Assembly (NCBI GenBank): GCA_017424205.1
Contig: JAFPAS010000290.1
Location: 1 to 5,486 of the forward strand
Origin: Prevotella sp.
GTDB lineage: Bacteria > Bacteroidota > Bacteroidia > Bacteroidales > Bacteroidaceae
Direction of reading: 5' to 3'
DNA: 5,486 nt
Shown: piece after piece, positions 1 to 5,486 of the stretch
How the letters are laid out: each line of letters opens with the position of its first letter
Position numbering within the stretch: the stretch's first letter is position 1
Made by a program: the position numbers and the translations under genes
The notes under the pieces: model-generated
Database searches by the model: none
What the model was told of the DNA's origin: nothing
The model's input: the letters and a program-made list of their open reading frames with translations, nothing else

Positions 1-273
1 AATTGCAGCTATCGATGTGGTTATAATCCATTTCCAATCAATGGGATTGGTTAACTTCGGATTTTCGGCAAGGTATATCGCTCCGTCGGGGCTGAGTCTG
101 GCATCAATGACACCGCCACCGCTTACGTATGCACCTTTAACAAGGCCTTTGCGTTCTAAAGAGCGAACGCATCTTGAGAATATGTGAGGTGGAAAACCAT
201 CGGGGCATTCTCCCCTTTGGGATATTAGACGGAAAACAATTTTCTCGTCCTTCGTGAGATGTATCCTTTCCAT
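1..273 (-). CDS. Small winged-helix-like protein with C-terminal membrane segment, partial (3' end beyond window)
   Basis: The minus strand is open for 91 codons from an ATG at 271-273 to the left edge. It begins MERIHLTKDEKIVFRLISQR and reaches NPIDWKWIITTSIAAI at the edge. Residues 5-50 look like a small helix-turn-helix or winged-helix fold: a helix with the pattern LTKDEKIVFRLI, then a helix ending in CVRSLERKGLVKGAY, typical of a recognition helix running into a wing. Residues 52-70 (GGGVIDARLSPDGAIYL) resemble the following strand pair. A hydrophobic stretch starts at about W80, so a C-terminal transmembrane helix is likely just beyond the edge. I recall similar short proteins with this NPxxxNPIDWKWIIT junction in Bacteroidetes genomes, but no function is known to me. 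It is transcribed divergently from mltG, and a -7-like element lies 22 bases before the start. Regulator or membrane-tethered accessory protein are both guesses. The reading frame is solid; the function is unassigned. Confidence 0.75.
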   Translation of the reverse strand, partial: MERIHLTKDEKIVFRLISQRGECPDGFPPHIFSRCVRSLERKGLVKGAYVSGGGVIDARLSPDGAIYLAENPKLTNPIDWKWIITTSIAAI

Positions 274-295
274 ACTTTCAGTAAATTGTTGAGTG

Positions 296-303
296 CAAAT
301 ATA
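296..303 (-). promoter_or_regulatory. Bacteroidetes-type -7 element for the leftward gene
   Basis: Read on the minus strand this is TATATTTG followed by CA, an exact match to the Bacteroidetes sigma-ABfr -7 consensus TAnnTTTG. It lies 22 bases upstream of the ATG of the leftward small protein, so the leader would be short. A clear TTTG -33 box at the usual 19-21 bp spacing is not visible; the nearest candidates are CTTG at a spacing of 17 and TTTG (316-319) at a spacing of 12. The element lies inside the left arm of the 14-bp inverted repeat. Confidence 0.5.
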
Positions 304-337
304 CTGCTTTCTTTCCAAATCAAGGAATATCGGGCAG

Positions 338-345
338 TATATTTG
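338..345 (+). promoter_or_regulatory. Rightward -7-like element in the right arm of the inverted repeat
   Basis: TATATTTG matches TAnnTTTG on the plus strand and is followed by CA, mirroring the leftward element. No good TTTG -33 box stands 19-21 bp upstream; TTTC at 312-315 lies 22 bp away. If active it would give mltG a leader of more than 300 bases, or a short non-coding RNA. It may only be the mirror image of the leftward promoter. Confidence 0.3.
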
Positions 346-347
346 CA

Positions 348-592
348 TTTTTTATATTAATCTCTTAGTCTTATTGTTTCGGGGTGTTGCGCTTTTCTTT
401 ATCACCCAATGTTACTCTCTTGGCTATCATCCCATTCAACGTATATCACATATAAGAACATTTAGAAATATATCATTTAAGCGCATTAGGAATCAAAGAC
501 CAAATCGAGATTTAATAACAGAAAAATCTCGCCACGGGGTTAAATAATGTAAGAAAATAAGGAGAATATAGGATGATGTCAATTAATTTTTG
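348..592. other. Non-coding AT-rich stretch, no gene supported
   Basis: This part of the divergent region contains no convincing gene. An open frame from a GTG at 293 to 547 crosses it, but that start lies within the left arm of the inverted repeat, the translation (rich in Ile, Phe and Arg) resembles no family I know, and no ribosome-binding site precedes it. Other frames are closed at short intervals. I see no tRNA, riboswitch or insertion-sequence end here. The only structure is the short hairpin at 506-531. Confidence 0.5.
506..531. repeat. Short hairpin in the leader region upstream of mltG
   Basis: CGAGATTT (506-513) and AAATCTCG (524-531) form a perfect 8-bp stem with a 10-base loop. 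It is not followed by a T tract on either strand, so it is not a standard terminator. It would fall inside the leader of any transcript started at the 338-345 element, but upstream of the 593-600 element. Its role is unknown, and an 8-bp match of this kind could occur by chance in AT-rich DNA. Confidence 0.35.
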
Positions 593-600
593 TAACTTTG
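593..600 (+). promoter_or_regulatory. mltG: Probable -7 element of the mltG promoter
   Basis: TAACTTTG followed by TACC is an exact match to the Bacteroidetes -7 consensus TAnnTTTG, and sits 85 bases before the mltG ATG. Transcription would begin near 605-608, leaving a leader of roughly 80 bases. The -33 region (about 568-573) has no TTTG, so the promoter would be of the common kind with a weak upstream box. It is the best-placed rightward promoter in the intergenic region. Confidence 0.55.
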
Positions 601-685
601 TACCCTTGTATTAATCTTTTGTGAAAGATGTAAGAAACAATTACAGACAGGAATATAAGCACAACTTTAGACACCACATTTCATT

Positions 686-1714
686 ATGAATAAAAAGAAA
701 AATACACGTAGCATATTAATTTTGCTTATAATAGGCTTGTTCATTATAACTGCTGCAGGTGCATACGCGTTAATATCTCCAATGTCCAATAACGGTAAGA
801 CGAATTACGTATACATCGACGCAGACGATAATGTTGACTCTGTCATGAACAAATTACGTCCGTCAAGCAAAGGGATATCACTAAATGTATTTTCTGCCTT
901 GACGACATACACGGGATATGGCGAGAATATTCGTACCGGACGTTATGCTGTAAGCTCCACAACAAGCACACTGCAGACATTCAGAAACTTTAGAAACGGC
1001 ATGCAGTCACCAATTTCTCTTGTAGTGCCGTCTGTCAGAACAAAAGAACGCCTGGCAGAAGAACTTGCCAGTCATTTAATGTTAGATCAAGAGGAACTGC
1101 TTGACGCCATAAACGACGAGGAAATATGCAAGAAATACGGCATGGACACTCTGACCATACAATGTCTATTCATACCGAACACATACGATGTATATTGGAA
1201 TGTGTCTGTAGAGAAATTTCTGGACAGGATGAAAAAAGAATATGACCGTTTCTGGACGGCTGAACGTAAGAATAAGGCCGAAGCTATTGGCATGAGACAG
1301 CAAGAGGTAATCACACTGGCAAGCATTATAGACGAAGAAACAGCCAACAACGCAGAGAAGCCAATGGTGGCCGGCATGTATATCAACCGTCTGAAAATCA
1401 ACATGCCGCTTCAGGCAGATCCGACAATCAAATATGCATGGAGACGTTTTGACTTGAAACGAATATACCATAAACTATTGTTTATTGACTCTCCTTACAA
1501 CACATACCGTAATACAGGACTACCTCCTGGCCCGATACGCATCCCTTCTATTGCTGGCATTGACGCTGTGCTGAATCATGTAAATCATGAATACATATAT
1601 ATGTGTGCGAAAGAAGACTTTTCTGGTACGCACAACTTTGCAGCAACATATGCAGAGCATCTGAAAAATGCCAAAAAATATACAGATGCGTTGAATAATA
1701 GGGGAATAAAATAA
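686..1714 (+). CDS. mltG: Endolytic murein transglycosylase MltG (YceG family)
   Basis: The 342-residue product has the usual length for MltG, an inner-membrane lytic transglycosylase that cuts within nascent peptidoglycan strands and is thought to set glycan chain length by ending polymerisation. A basic N-terminus (MNKKKNTR) leads into one transmembrane helix at about residues 9-30, placing the rest in the periplasm. Residues about 40-110 fit the LysM-like subdomain. The catalytic domain shows FIPNTYDVYW (162-171), LASIIDEET (211-219), the INRL and LQADPTIKYA block (233-251), YNTYRNTGLPPGPIRIPS (271-288) and GTHNF (314-318). By comparison with the E. coli motif ASIIEKET, the catalytic glutamate is the second acidic position, here E218, which is intact; the first is Asp (D216) rather than Glu, a mild change. 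The ATG at 686 is the only sensible start because the membrane helix follows at once; no strong ribosome-binding site precedes it. The next gene begins 132 bp downstream. It lacks the tmk or ruvX neighbours often seen in Proteobacteria. Confidence 0.93.
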   Translation: MNKKKNTRSILILLIIGLFIITAAGAYALISPMSNNGKTNYVYIDADDNVDSVMNKLRPSSKGISLNVFSALTTYTGYGENIRTGRYAVSSTTSTLQTFRNFRNGMQSPISLVVPSVRTKERLAEELASHLMLDQEELLDAINDEEICKKYGMDTLTIQCLFIPNTYDVYWNVSVEKFLDRMKKEYDRFWTAERKNKAEAIGMRQQEVITLASIIDEETANNAEKPMVAGMYINRLKINMPLQADPTIKYAWRRFDLKRIYHKLLFIDSPYNTYRNTGLPPGPIRIPSIAGIDAVLNHVNHEYIYMCAKEDFSGTHNFAATYAEHLKNAKKYTDALNNRGIK

Positions 1715-1755
1715 AACCATAGCAACTCTGCTTATTAGGCAATAAAAAATTTAAC

Positions 1756-1808
1756 TTTCCTGAGTTCGGGGCAAATCTATGCGCTATACTCCTCCCCCAC
1801 TTCGGAAA
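1756..1808. repeat. Imperfect long stem-loop in the mltG to ABC-F spacer
   Basis: The spacer at 1715-1846 holds a patch richer in G and C than its surroundings. TTTCC (1756-1760) pairs with GGAAA (1804-1808). After one mismatch, GAGT (1762-1765) pairs with ACTT (1799-1802, with one G-T wobble). After two more mismatches, GGG (1768-1770) pairs with CCC (1794-1796), and G1771 with T1793 could add a wobble pair. The loop is about 21 bases. No T tract follows it on the plus strand, so a standard terminator for mltG is unlikely; on the minus strand a T-rich run follows after a few bases. TAACTTTC (1753-1760), one base off the -7 consensus, overlaps its left edge and could be a weak promoter for the downstream operon. 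Role unresolved: leader structure, dispersed repeat copy, or chance. Confidence 0.35.
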
Positions 1809-1846
1809 AGGCTCATTCATAAACAAACTCGCAATATTTGTAATTG

Positions 1847-3799
1847 ATGATATCTATAGATAATCTGCATGTTGAATTCAGCGCTCGCCCGCTGTACGAC
1901 CATGTGTCATTTGTAATCAACAACCGCGACAGAATCGCCTTAGTTGGAAAAAATGGTGCAGGAAAGTCTACTCTGCTTAAAATAATTTACGGAGAGCAGA
2001 GTCCGACAAGCGGCACGGTATCCATACCAAACGAAACCACAATCGGTTATCTGCCTCAGGTAATGAAGCTGCAGGATAACACTACTGTAAAGGAAGAAGC
2101 GCTGAAAGCATTCTCTGGAACACTGTCCATACAAGAAGAGATTGGCAGAATGCAGCAGGAATTAGCAGAAAGGAGCGACTACGAATCAGAAGAGTATATG
2201 CAGCTTGTAGAGGAATTCACATCCATGCAGGAGCGTTTTCAGATGCTTGGCGGCGAACAATACGAGGCAGAAACAGAACGTACGCTGCAAGGACTTGGAT
2301 TCAAGCGCACCGACTTCGGACGTCCGACGGCAGAATTCTCAGGTGGATGGCGTATGCGAATAGAGCTGGCGAAGATACTTCTGAAGAAACCAGATGTTTT
2401 GCTACTTGACGAGCCGACCAATCATCTTGACATTGAGTCAATCCAATGGCTTGAGCAATATATTGCCCAGTCGTCATGTGCCGTAATTCTTGTTTCGCAC
2501 GATAGAGCATTCATCAACAATGTGACTAATCGTACCATTGAAATCACTTGCGGACATATAGAAGATTATAAGGTCAAGTATGACGAATATGTTGTTTTAC
2601 GTAAAGAACGTCGAGAACAGCAAATCAGAGCATACGAAAATCAACAGAAGGAAATTGCAGAAACAAAGGCTTTTATAGACCGTTTCAGATACCAAGCAAC
2701 AAAAGCCATACAGGTGCAGCAGCGCATTCGTCAACTTGAGAAAATCGTTCCGGTTGAAATAGATGAGATAGACACATCTGCTTTAAGATTGAAGTTTCCT
2801 CCATGCCTTCGTTCTGGCGACTACCCAGTAATATGTGATGAAGTTGAAAAGACATATGCACATAATGTATTCAAAAACGTAAACCTCATCATCAAACGCG
2901 GCGAAAAAGTTGCCTTTGTCGGCAAGAACGGTGAAGGCAAGTCAACCCTTGTAAAATGTATCATGAATGAGATACCATTTGGAGGAACGCTAAAAATCGG
3001 GCATAACATACATATAGGATATTTCGCACAGAATCAGGCTCAGATGCTTGACGAGAATCTGACGGTATTCGAAACAATAGACCGTGTTGCGAAAGGAGAG
3101 ATAAGGCTACGAATAAATGATATACTTGGTGCATTCATGTTCGGCGGAGAAGCGTCTGAAAAGAAAGTCAAGTTTCTATCTGGAGGAGAACGTTCTCGTC
3201 TTGCCATGATTCGTCTGTTGCTCGAACCTGTAAATCTTCTTATCCTCGACGAGCCGACAAACCACCTTGACATGCAGTCGAAGGATATACTGAAAGAAGC
3301 CATAAAGGCTTTTGACGGCACAGCGATAATCGTATCACACGACCGAGAGTTTCTTGATGGCCTGGCAGAAAAAATCTATGAGTTTGGAGGAGGACGCGTA
3401 AGAGAATATATTGGTGGTATATACGACTGGATAAAAGAGCACGAAGCTGCAGCGCCAGCACTAAGTATTCAGAAGACAGCAGAGAAAGCCTCTGTAGCTG
3501 AGAATATGCAGAAGCAGGAAGAAAAGTCAACTCCTTCTGACAGCGATATCATGAGTTATGCCGAAAGAAAAGAACGCATGAAACAGATATCGCGCATCGA
3601 GAAGCAGATTGCCGAAACAGAGAAGCAGATTGCAGAGAAAGAAAAACAGCTTTCAGAATTAGATTCGCTCTTATGCAATCCTGACAATGCATCAGATATG
3701 GAACTTGTCAGCAAATATACTGAAGTTCAAAGCCTGCTGGAAAAAGAAATGGAAAAATGGGAGGAGCTATCAGTAAGGCTTGAAGAGATAAAAATATAA
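1847..3799 (+). CDS. ABC-F family ribosome-associated ATPase, YheS-like
   Basis: A 650-residue soluble protein with two ABC ATPase domains and no membrane segments, so it is an ABC-F translation factor and not a transporter. Domain 1: Walker [10 protein letters not shown] (34-42), Q-loop Q71, an arm insertion at about 85-145, signature FSGGW (164-168), Walker [13 protein letters not shown] (184-195) and H-loop SHDR (217-220). The charged linker at about 240-320, with [18 protein letters not shown] at its core, is the tRNA-interaction motif and closely follows E. coli YheS, as does the FSGGWRMR signature. Domain 2: Walker [10 protein letters not shown] (359-367), LSGGE (444-448), [12 protein letters not shown] (464-475) and SHDR (497-500). 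A flexible, Ala- and Glu-rich stretch (532-570) leads to a C-terminal coiled coil (573-650). Both Walker B glutamates are present, so both sites should hydrolyse ATP. Family members bind the tRNA exit site and affect elongation; the exact role of YheS types is unclear. The ATG at 1847 fits the family start (MISIDNL); a TTG one codon upstream is also open but less likely. engB follows after 53 bp. Confidence 0.92.
   Translation: MISIDNLHVEFSARPLYDHVSFVINNRDRIALVGKNGAGKSTLLKIIYGEQSPTSGTVSIPNETTIGYLPQVMKLQDNTTVKEEALKAFSGTLSIQEEIGRMQQELAERSDYESEEYMQLVEEFTSMQERFQMLGGEQYEAETERTLQGLGFKRTDFGRPTAEFSGGWRMRIELAKILLKKPDVLLLDEPTNHLDIESIQWLEQYIAQSSCAVILVSHDRAFINNVTNRTIEITCGHIEDYKVKYDEYVVLRKERREQQIRAYENQQKEIAETKAFIDRFRYQATKAIQVQQRIRQLEKIVPVEIDEIDTSALRLKFPPCLRSGDYPVICDEVEKTYAHNVFKNVNLIIKRGEKVAFVGKNGEGKSTLVKCIMNEIPFGGTLKIGHNIHIGYFAQNQAQMLDENLTVFETIDRVAKGEIRLRINDILGAFMFGGEASEKKVKFLSGGERSRLAMIRLLLEPVNLLILDEPTNHLDMQSKDILKEAIKAFDGTAIIVSHDREFLDGLAEKIYEFGGGRVREYIGGIYDWIKEHEAAAPALSIQKTAEKASVAENMQKQEEKSTPSDSDIMSYAERKERMKQISRIEKQIAETEKQIAEKEKQLSELDSLLCNPDNASDMELVSKYTEVQSLLEKEMEKWEELSVRLEEIKI
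3599..3661 (+). repeat. Three tandem 21-bp heptad-encoding repeats in the ABC-F coiled coil
   Basis: Three consecutive 21-bp units encode [14 protein letters not shown] and EKQLSEL (residues 585-605 of the YheS-like protein). Units 1 and 2 are nearly identical at the DNA level, differing in a few bases, while unit 3 has diverged more. The unit length equals one coiled-coil heptad, so gain or loss of a unit would keep both frame and helix register. This points to internal duplication within the C-terminal coiled coil. Confidence 0.7.
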
Positions 3800-3852
3800 A
3801 ATGTAGTAGAATAACCGCATATATACAAACACCTATACATAAAAGAAGTAAC

Positions 3853-4464
3853 ATGGACATCAAATCATCAGAATATGTAATTAGTTCGCCTACAGTCAGC
3901 ACTTGTCCTAACGACACAAAGAATGAATATGCATTCATCGGACGAAGCAATGTAGGCAAGTCTTCGCTGATAAACATGCTGTGTCGACATAAGAATTTGG
4001 CAAAGACCTCATCCATGCCGGGTAAGACCCTGCTAATAAACCATTTTATCATAAATAAGGAATGGTACTTGGTGGACCTTCCTGGATATGGTTTTGCAAA
4101 GCGTTCTAAGGTTGTGCAGAAAAAACTTGAGCAGATGATAGCTGGTTATATCTTGCAAAGAGAGCAATTGGTATGCACTTTTGTACTTATAGATGTGAGA
4201 CATGACCCACAAAAGATTGACCGCGAGTTTATTGACTGGCTGGGCGAATCAGGCATTCCGTTTGCTATTGTTTTCACGAAAGCAGATAAGCTTGGCGAGA
4301 TGAAAGCCCGAAAAGCAGCAAAACTCTGGATGGAGAAGATGCTTGATCGTTGGGAAGAACTTCCACCATACTTCGTTACGTCGTCAGAAAAAGCTATCGG
4401 CCGTGAAGAGTTGCTCGATTATATCGGCAATCTTAACAGCGAGCCTGCTGCAGATAACGTATAA
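3853..4464 (+). CDS. engB: Ribosome biogenesis GTPase EngB (YihA/YsxC)
   Basis: This 203-residue protein has the full set of EngB GTPase motifs in order: G1 GRSNVGKS (30-37), the switch I segment TSSMPGKT (52-59), G3 DLPGYGFA (75-82), G4 TKAD (142-145) and the G5 region TSSEKAIG (176-183). EngB (YihA in E. coli, YsxC in B. subtilis) is a cytoplasmic GTPase that binds late pre-50S particles and is needed for large ribosomal subunit maturation; it is essential in many bacteria. Length and N-terminal lead (about 25 residues before the first strand, EYAFIGRSN) are normal. The ATG at 3853 is chosen because the family-specific residues begin soon after it; the upstream AGAAG is at most a weak ribosome-binding site. 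It sits 53 bp after the YheS-like gene and 38 bp before the Uup-like gene, with no terminator or TAnnTTTG element between them, which suggests one operon concerned with ribosome function. No key residue is missing. Confidence 0.95.
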   Translation: MDIKSSEYVISSPTVSTCPNDTKNEYAFIGRSNVGKSSLINMLCRHKNLAKTSSMPGKTLLINHFIINKEWYLVDLPGYGFAKRSKVVQKKLEQMIAGYILQREQLVCTFVLIDVRHDPQKIDREFIDWLGESGIPFAIVFTKADKLGEMKARKAAKLWMEKMLDRWEELPPYFVTSSEKAIGREELLDYIGNLNSEPAADNV

Positions 4465-4502
4465 TCATCACTCTTTCTACTATATCATAAAATAAAAACT
4501 AT

Positions 4503-5486
4503 ATGGCAAACCCAATACTTGACGTACAGAACCTCACGAAATCGTTTGGAGAACGGATGCTATTTAAAGACATCAGTTTTTCAATTGCTGAAGGACAGCA
4601 CGTCGGTCTTATAGCTCAGAACGGAAAAGGAAAGTCAACGTTGCTCTCTATTCTAACTAATGAAGACAGCGCTGACTCGGGCAGTGTGATTTATCGTAAT
4701 GATGTCAAGATTGGGATTCTATGCCAGACACCAGCCATCCAGCCAGAGCAGACGGTTATGGAGTTTTGCAACGAGAAAAGTACAACTCAGGAACAACACC
4801 AGAATGCGAAGCAGATACTCACTCAACTCCGAATAACCGACCTCAGCCAGCCTATGGGGCAACTATCAGGAGGACAGCAGAAACGAGTGGCGCTGGCAAG
4901 TGTGCTGATGAACGACCCAGACTTTCTGATTCTTGATGAGCCGACAAACCATTTAGACCTTGAAATGATTGAATGGCTTGAGAAATTTCTGTCACGAAGC
5001 AACAAAACCATACTGATGGTTACGCACGACCGTTTTTTCCTCGACAGAATATGCTCTGTAATACTTGAGCTTGATAATCATAGCATATACACATATAAAG
5101 GCAATTACAGTTACTATCTTGAGAAAAGGCAGGAACGCATAGATAATGAGCGTGCCGTAATACAAACAGCGAACAATCTATACAAGAAAGAGCTTGACTG
5201 GATGCGACGCCAGCCACAAGCACGAGGACACAAGGCAAAATATCGTGAAGATGCTTTCTATGAATTAGAAGCCGTAGCAAAAAGGCGCATAGAAGACCGT
5301 CAGATACGTCTGAAAGCAAGCACCGTCTATATCGGTTCGAAAATATTCGAATGCCAATATGTTTCAAAAGCCTGGAGTACGAATGATGGCGAAAAGAATG
5401 TCATACTTGATGAATTCTACTATAATTTCGCCCGATTCGAGAAAATGGGCATTGTAGGCAATAATGGCACAGGCAAGTCAACCTTC
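4503..5486 (+). CDS. uup: ABC-F family ATPase, Uup-like, partial (3' end beyond window)
   Basis: An ATG at 4503 opens 328 codons that run to the right edge, MANPILDVQNLTKSFGE being a typical ABC-F start. Domain 1 carries a P-loop AQNGKGKST (38-46, Ala in place of the first Gly), Q75, signature LSGGQ (121-125), Walker [13 protein letters not shown] (141-152) and THDR (174-177). The linker (about 200-280) with YKGNYSYYLEKRQER, the KKELDWMRRQPQARGHKA segment and the following basic helix matches Uup and B. subtilis YfmR. Domain 2 has begun, with Walker A GNNGTGKST (319-327) just before the edge; its signature, Walker B and any C-terminal coiled coil lie outside. Uup-type factors act at the ribosome exit site; E. 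coli Uup has been linked to ribosome function, precise excision of transposons and branched DNA. The segment between Q75 and LSGGQ is only 45 residues, about half of that in E. coli Uup, so the arm is short. It starts 38 bp after engB, probably in the same operon. Uup group assignment is good; strict orthology is not proven. Confidence 0.88.
   Translation, partial: MANPILDVQNLTKSFGERMLFKDISFSIAEGQHVGLIAQNGKGKSTLLSILTNEDSADSGSVIYRNDVKIGILCQTPAIQPEQTVMEFCNEKSTTQEQHQNAKQILTQLRITDLSQPMGQLSGGQQKRVALASVLMNDPDFLILDEPTNHLDLEMIEWLEKFLSRSNKTILMVTHDRFFLDRICSVILELDNHSIYTYKGNYSYYLEKRQERIDNERAVIQTANNLYKKELDWMRRQPQARGHKAKYREDAFYELEAVAKRRIEDRQIRLKASTVYIGSKIFECQYVSKAWSTNDGEKNVILDEFYYNFARFEKMGIVGNNGTGKSTF

Larger units (their letters stand above)
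294..347. repeat. Perfect 14-bp inverted repeat spanning back-to-back promoter elements
   Basis: TGCAAATATACTGC at 294-307 is the exact reverse complement of GCAGTATATTTGCA at 334-347, with 26 bp between the arms. Inside the gap, TTCC (313-316) and GGAA (324-327) form a second, nearly co-centred inverted repeat. Each arm contains a TATATTTG -7 element pointing outward, which explains part of the symmetry (TATATTTGCA) but not the extra GCAG. The right arm is followed by ATTTTTT, so an RNA hairpin with a U tract is possible for rightward transcripts, but the long loop makes an efficient intrinsic terminator doubtful. A shared operator for both directions is the simplest reading. Confidence 0.6.

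Noticed and set aside
294..347. Phase-variable invertible promoter of the Bacteroides type
   Set aside because: The arms are a plausible length, but only 26 bp lie between them, much shorter than known invertible promoter segments, and no recombinase gene is in the window. Kept only as a remote alternative.
506..531. Intrinsic terminator at the 8-bp hairpin
   Set aside because: There is no T tract after the stem on either strand and no gene ends nearby for it to terminate.
293..547. An 84-codon plus-strand open frame starting at GTG in the divergent region
   Set aside because: The start codon overlaps the left arm of the inverted repeat, no ribosome-binding signal is present, composition is that of AT-rich non-coding DNA, and the product resembles no known family.
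1548..1826. A 92-codon minus-strand frame crossing the spacer and the end of mltG
   Set aside because: About 60% of it is antisense to the well-supported mltG, it has no promoter of its own that I can see, and its Cys-, His- and Tyr-rich sequence is typical of a shadow frame.
2239..2421. Minus-strand frames with products containing [14 protein letters not shown] runs, also seen at 3040-3321 and 4823-5011
   Set aside because: These are the antisense of the conserved DEPTNHLD Walker B motif in the two ABC-F genes, which explains why the three products resemble each other.
1847..3799. Antibiotic-resistance ABC-F or ABC transporter ATPase
   Set aside because: There are no membrane components nearby, and the linker, signature FSGGWRMR and C-terminal coil fit the housekeeping YheS group better than resistance proteins.
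4721..4936. A 71-codon plus-strand frame inside the Uup-like gene
   Set aside because: It lies in a different frame over the conserved signature and Walker B region of the real protein and has no domain of its own.

Overview
The window looks like chromosomal DNA from a Bacteroidales bacterium, most likely Prevotella or a close relative. This is inferred from four things: promoter elements of the Bacteroidetes -7 type (TAnnTTTG), the lack of strong Shine-Dalgarno sequences before the genes, AT-leaning non-coding DNA, and protein sequences resembling Bacteroidetes members of their families. No mobile element, CRISPR array, tRNA or rRNA is visible.

Layout. Positions 1-273 (minus strand) hold the 5' part of a small protein with a winged-helix-like N-terminus and the start of a membrane segment; it runs off the left edge. 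Positions 274-685 are a non-coding divergent region. It contains a perfect 14-bp inverted repeat (294-307 / 334-347) in which each arm carries a TATATTTG -7 element, pointing away from each other. It also contains a second, weaker hairpin and a TAACTTTG element that probably serves the rightward genes. The plus strand then reads mltG (686-1714, endolytic murein transglycosylase), a 132-bp gap with an imperfect stem-loop, a YheS-like ABC-F ATPase (1847-3799), engB (3853-4464, ribosome-assembly GTPase), and the first 328 codons of a Uup-like ABC-F ATPase (4503-5486, cut by the right edge).

How the genes fit together. The three genes from 1847 onward are separated by only 53 and 38 bp, with no promoter or terminator evident between them, so they are probably co-transcribed. 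All three belong to families that act on the ribosome: two ABC-F ATPases that bind the tRNA exit region, flanking a GTPase needed for large-subunit maturation. mltG is a cell-wall enzyme and may be a separate transcription unit or the first gene of the same one.

Nothing here amounts to a clearly new system. The points most worth a second look are the symmetric divergent promoter, the unusually short arm region and altered first P-loop of the Uup-like protein, the tandem heptad duplication in the YheS-like protein, the structured spacer after mltG, and the unassigned membrane-anchored small protein at the left edge.
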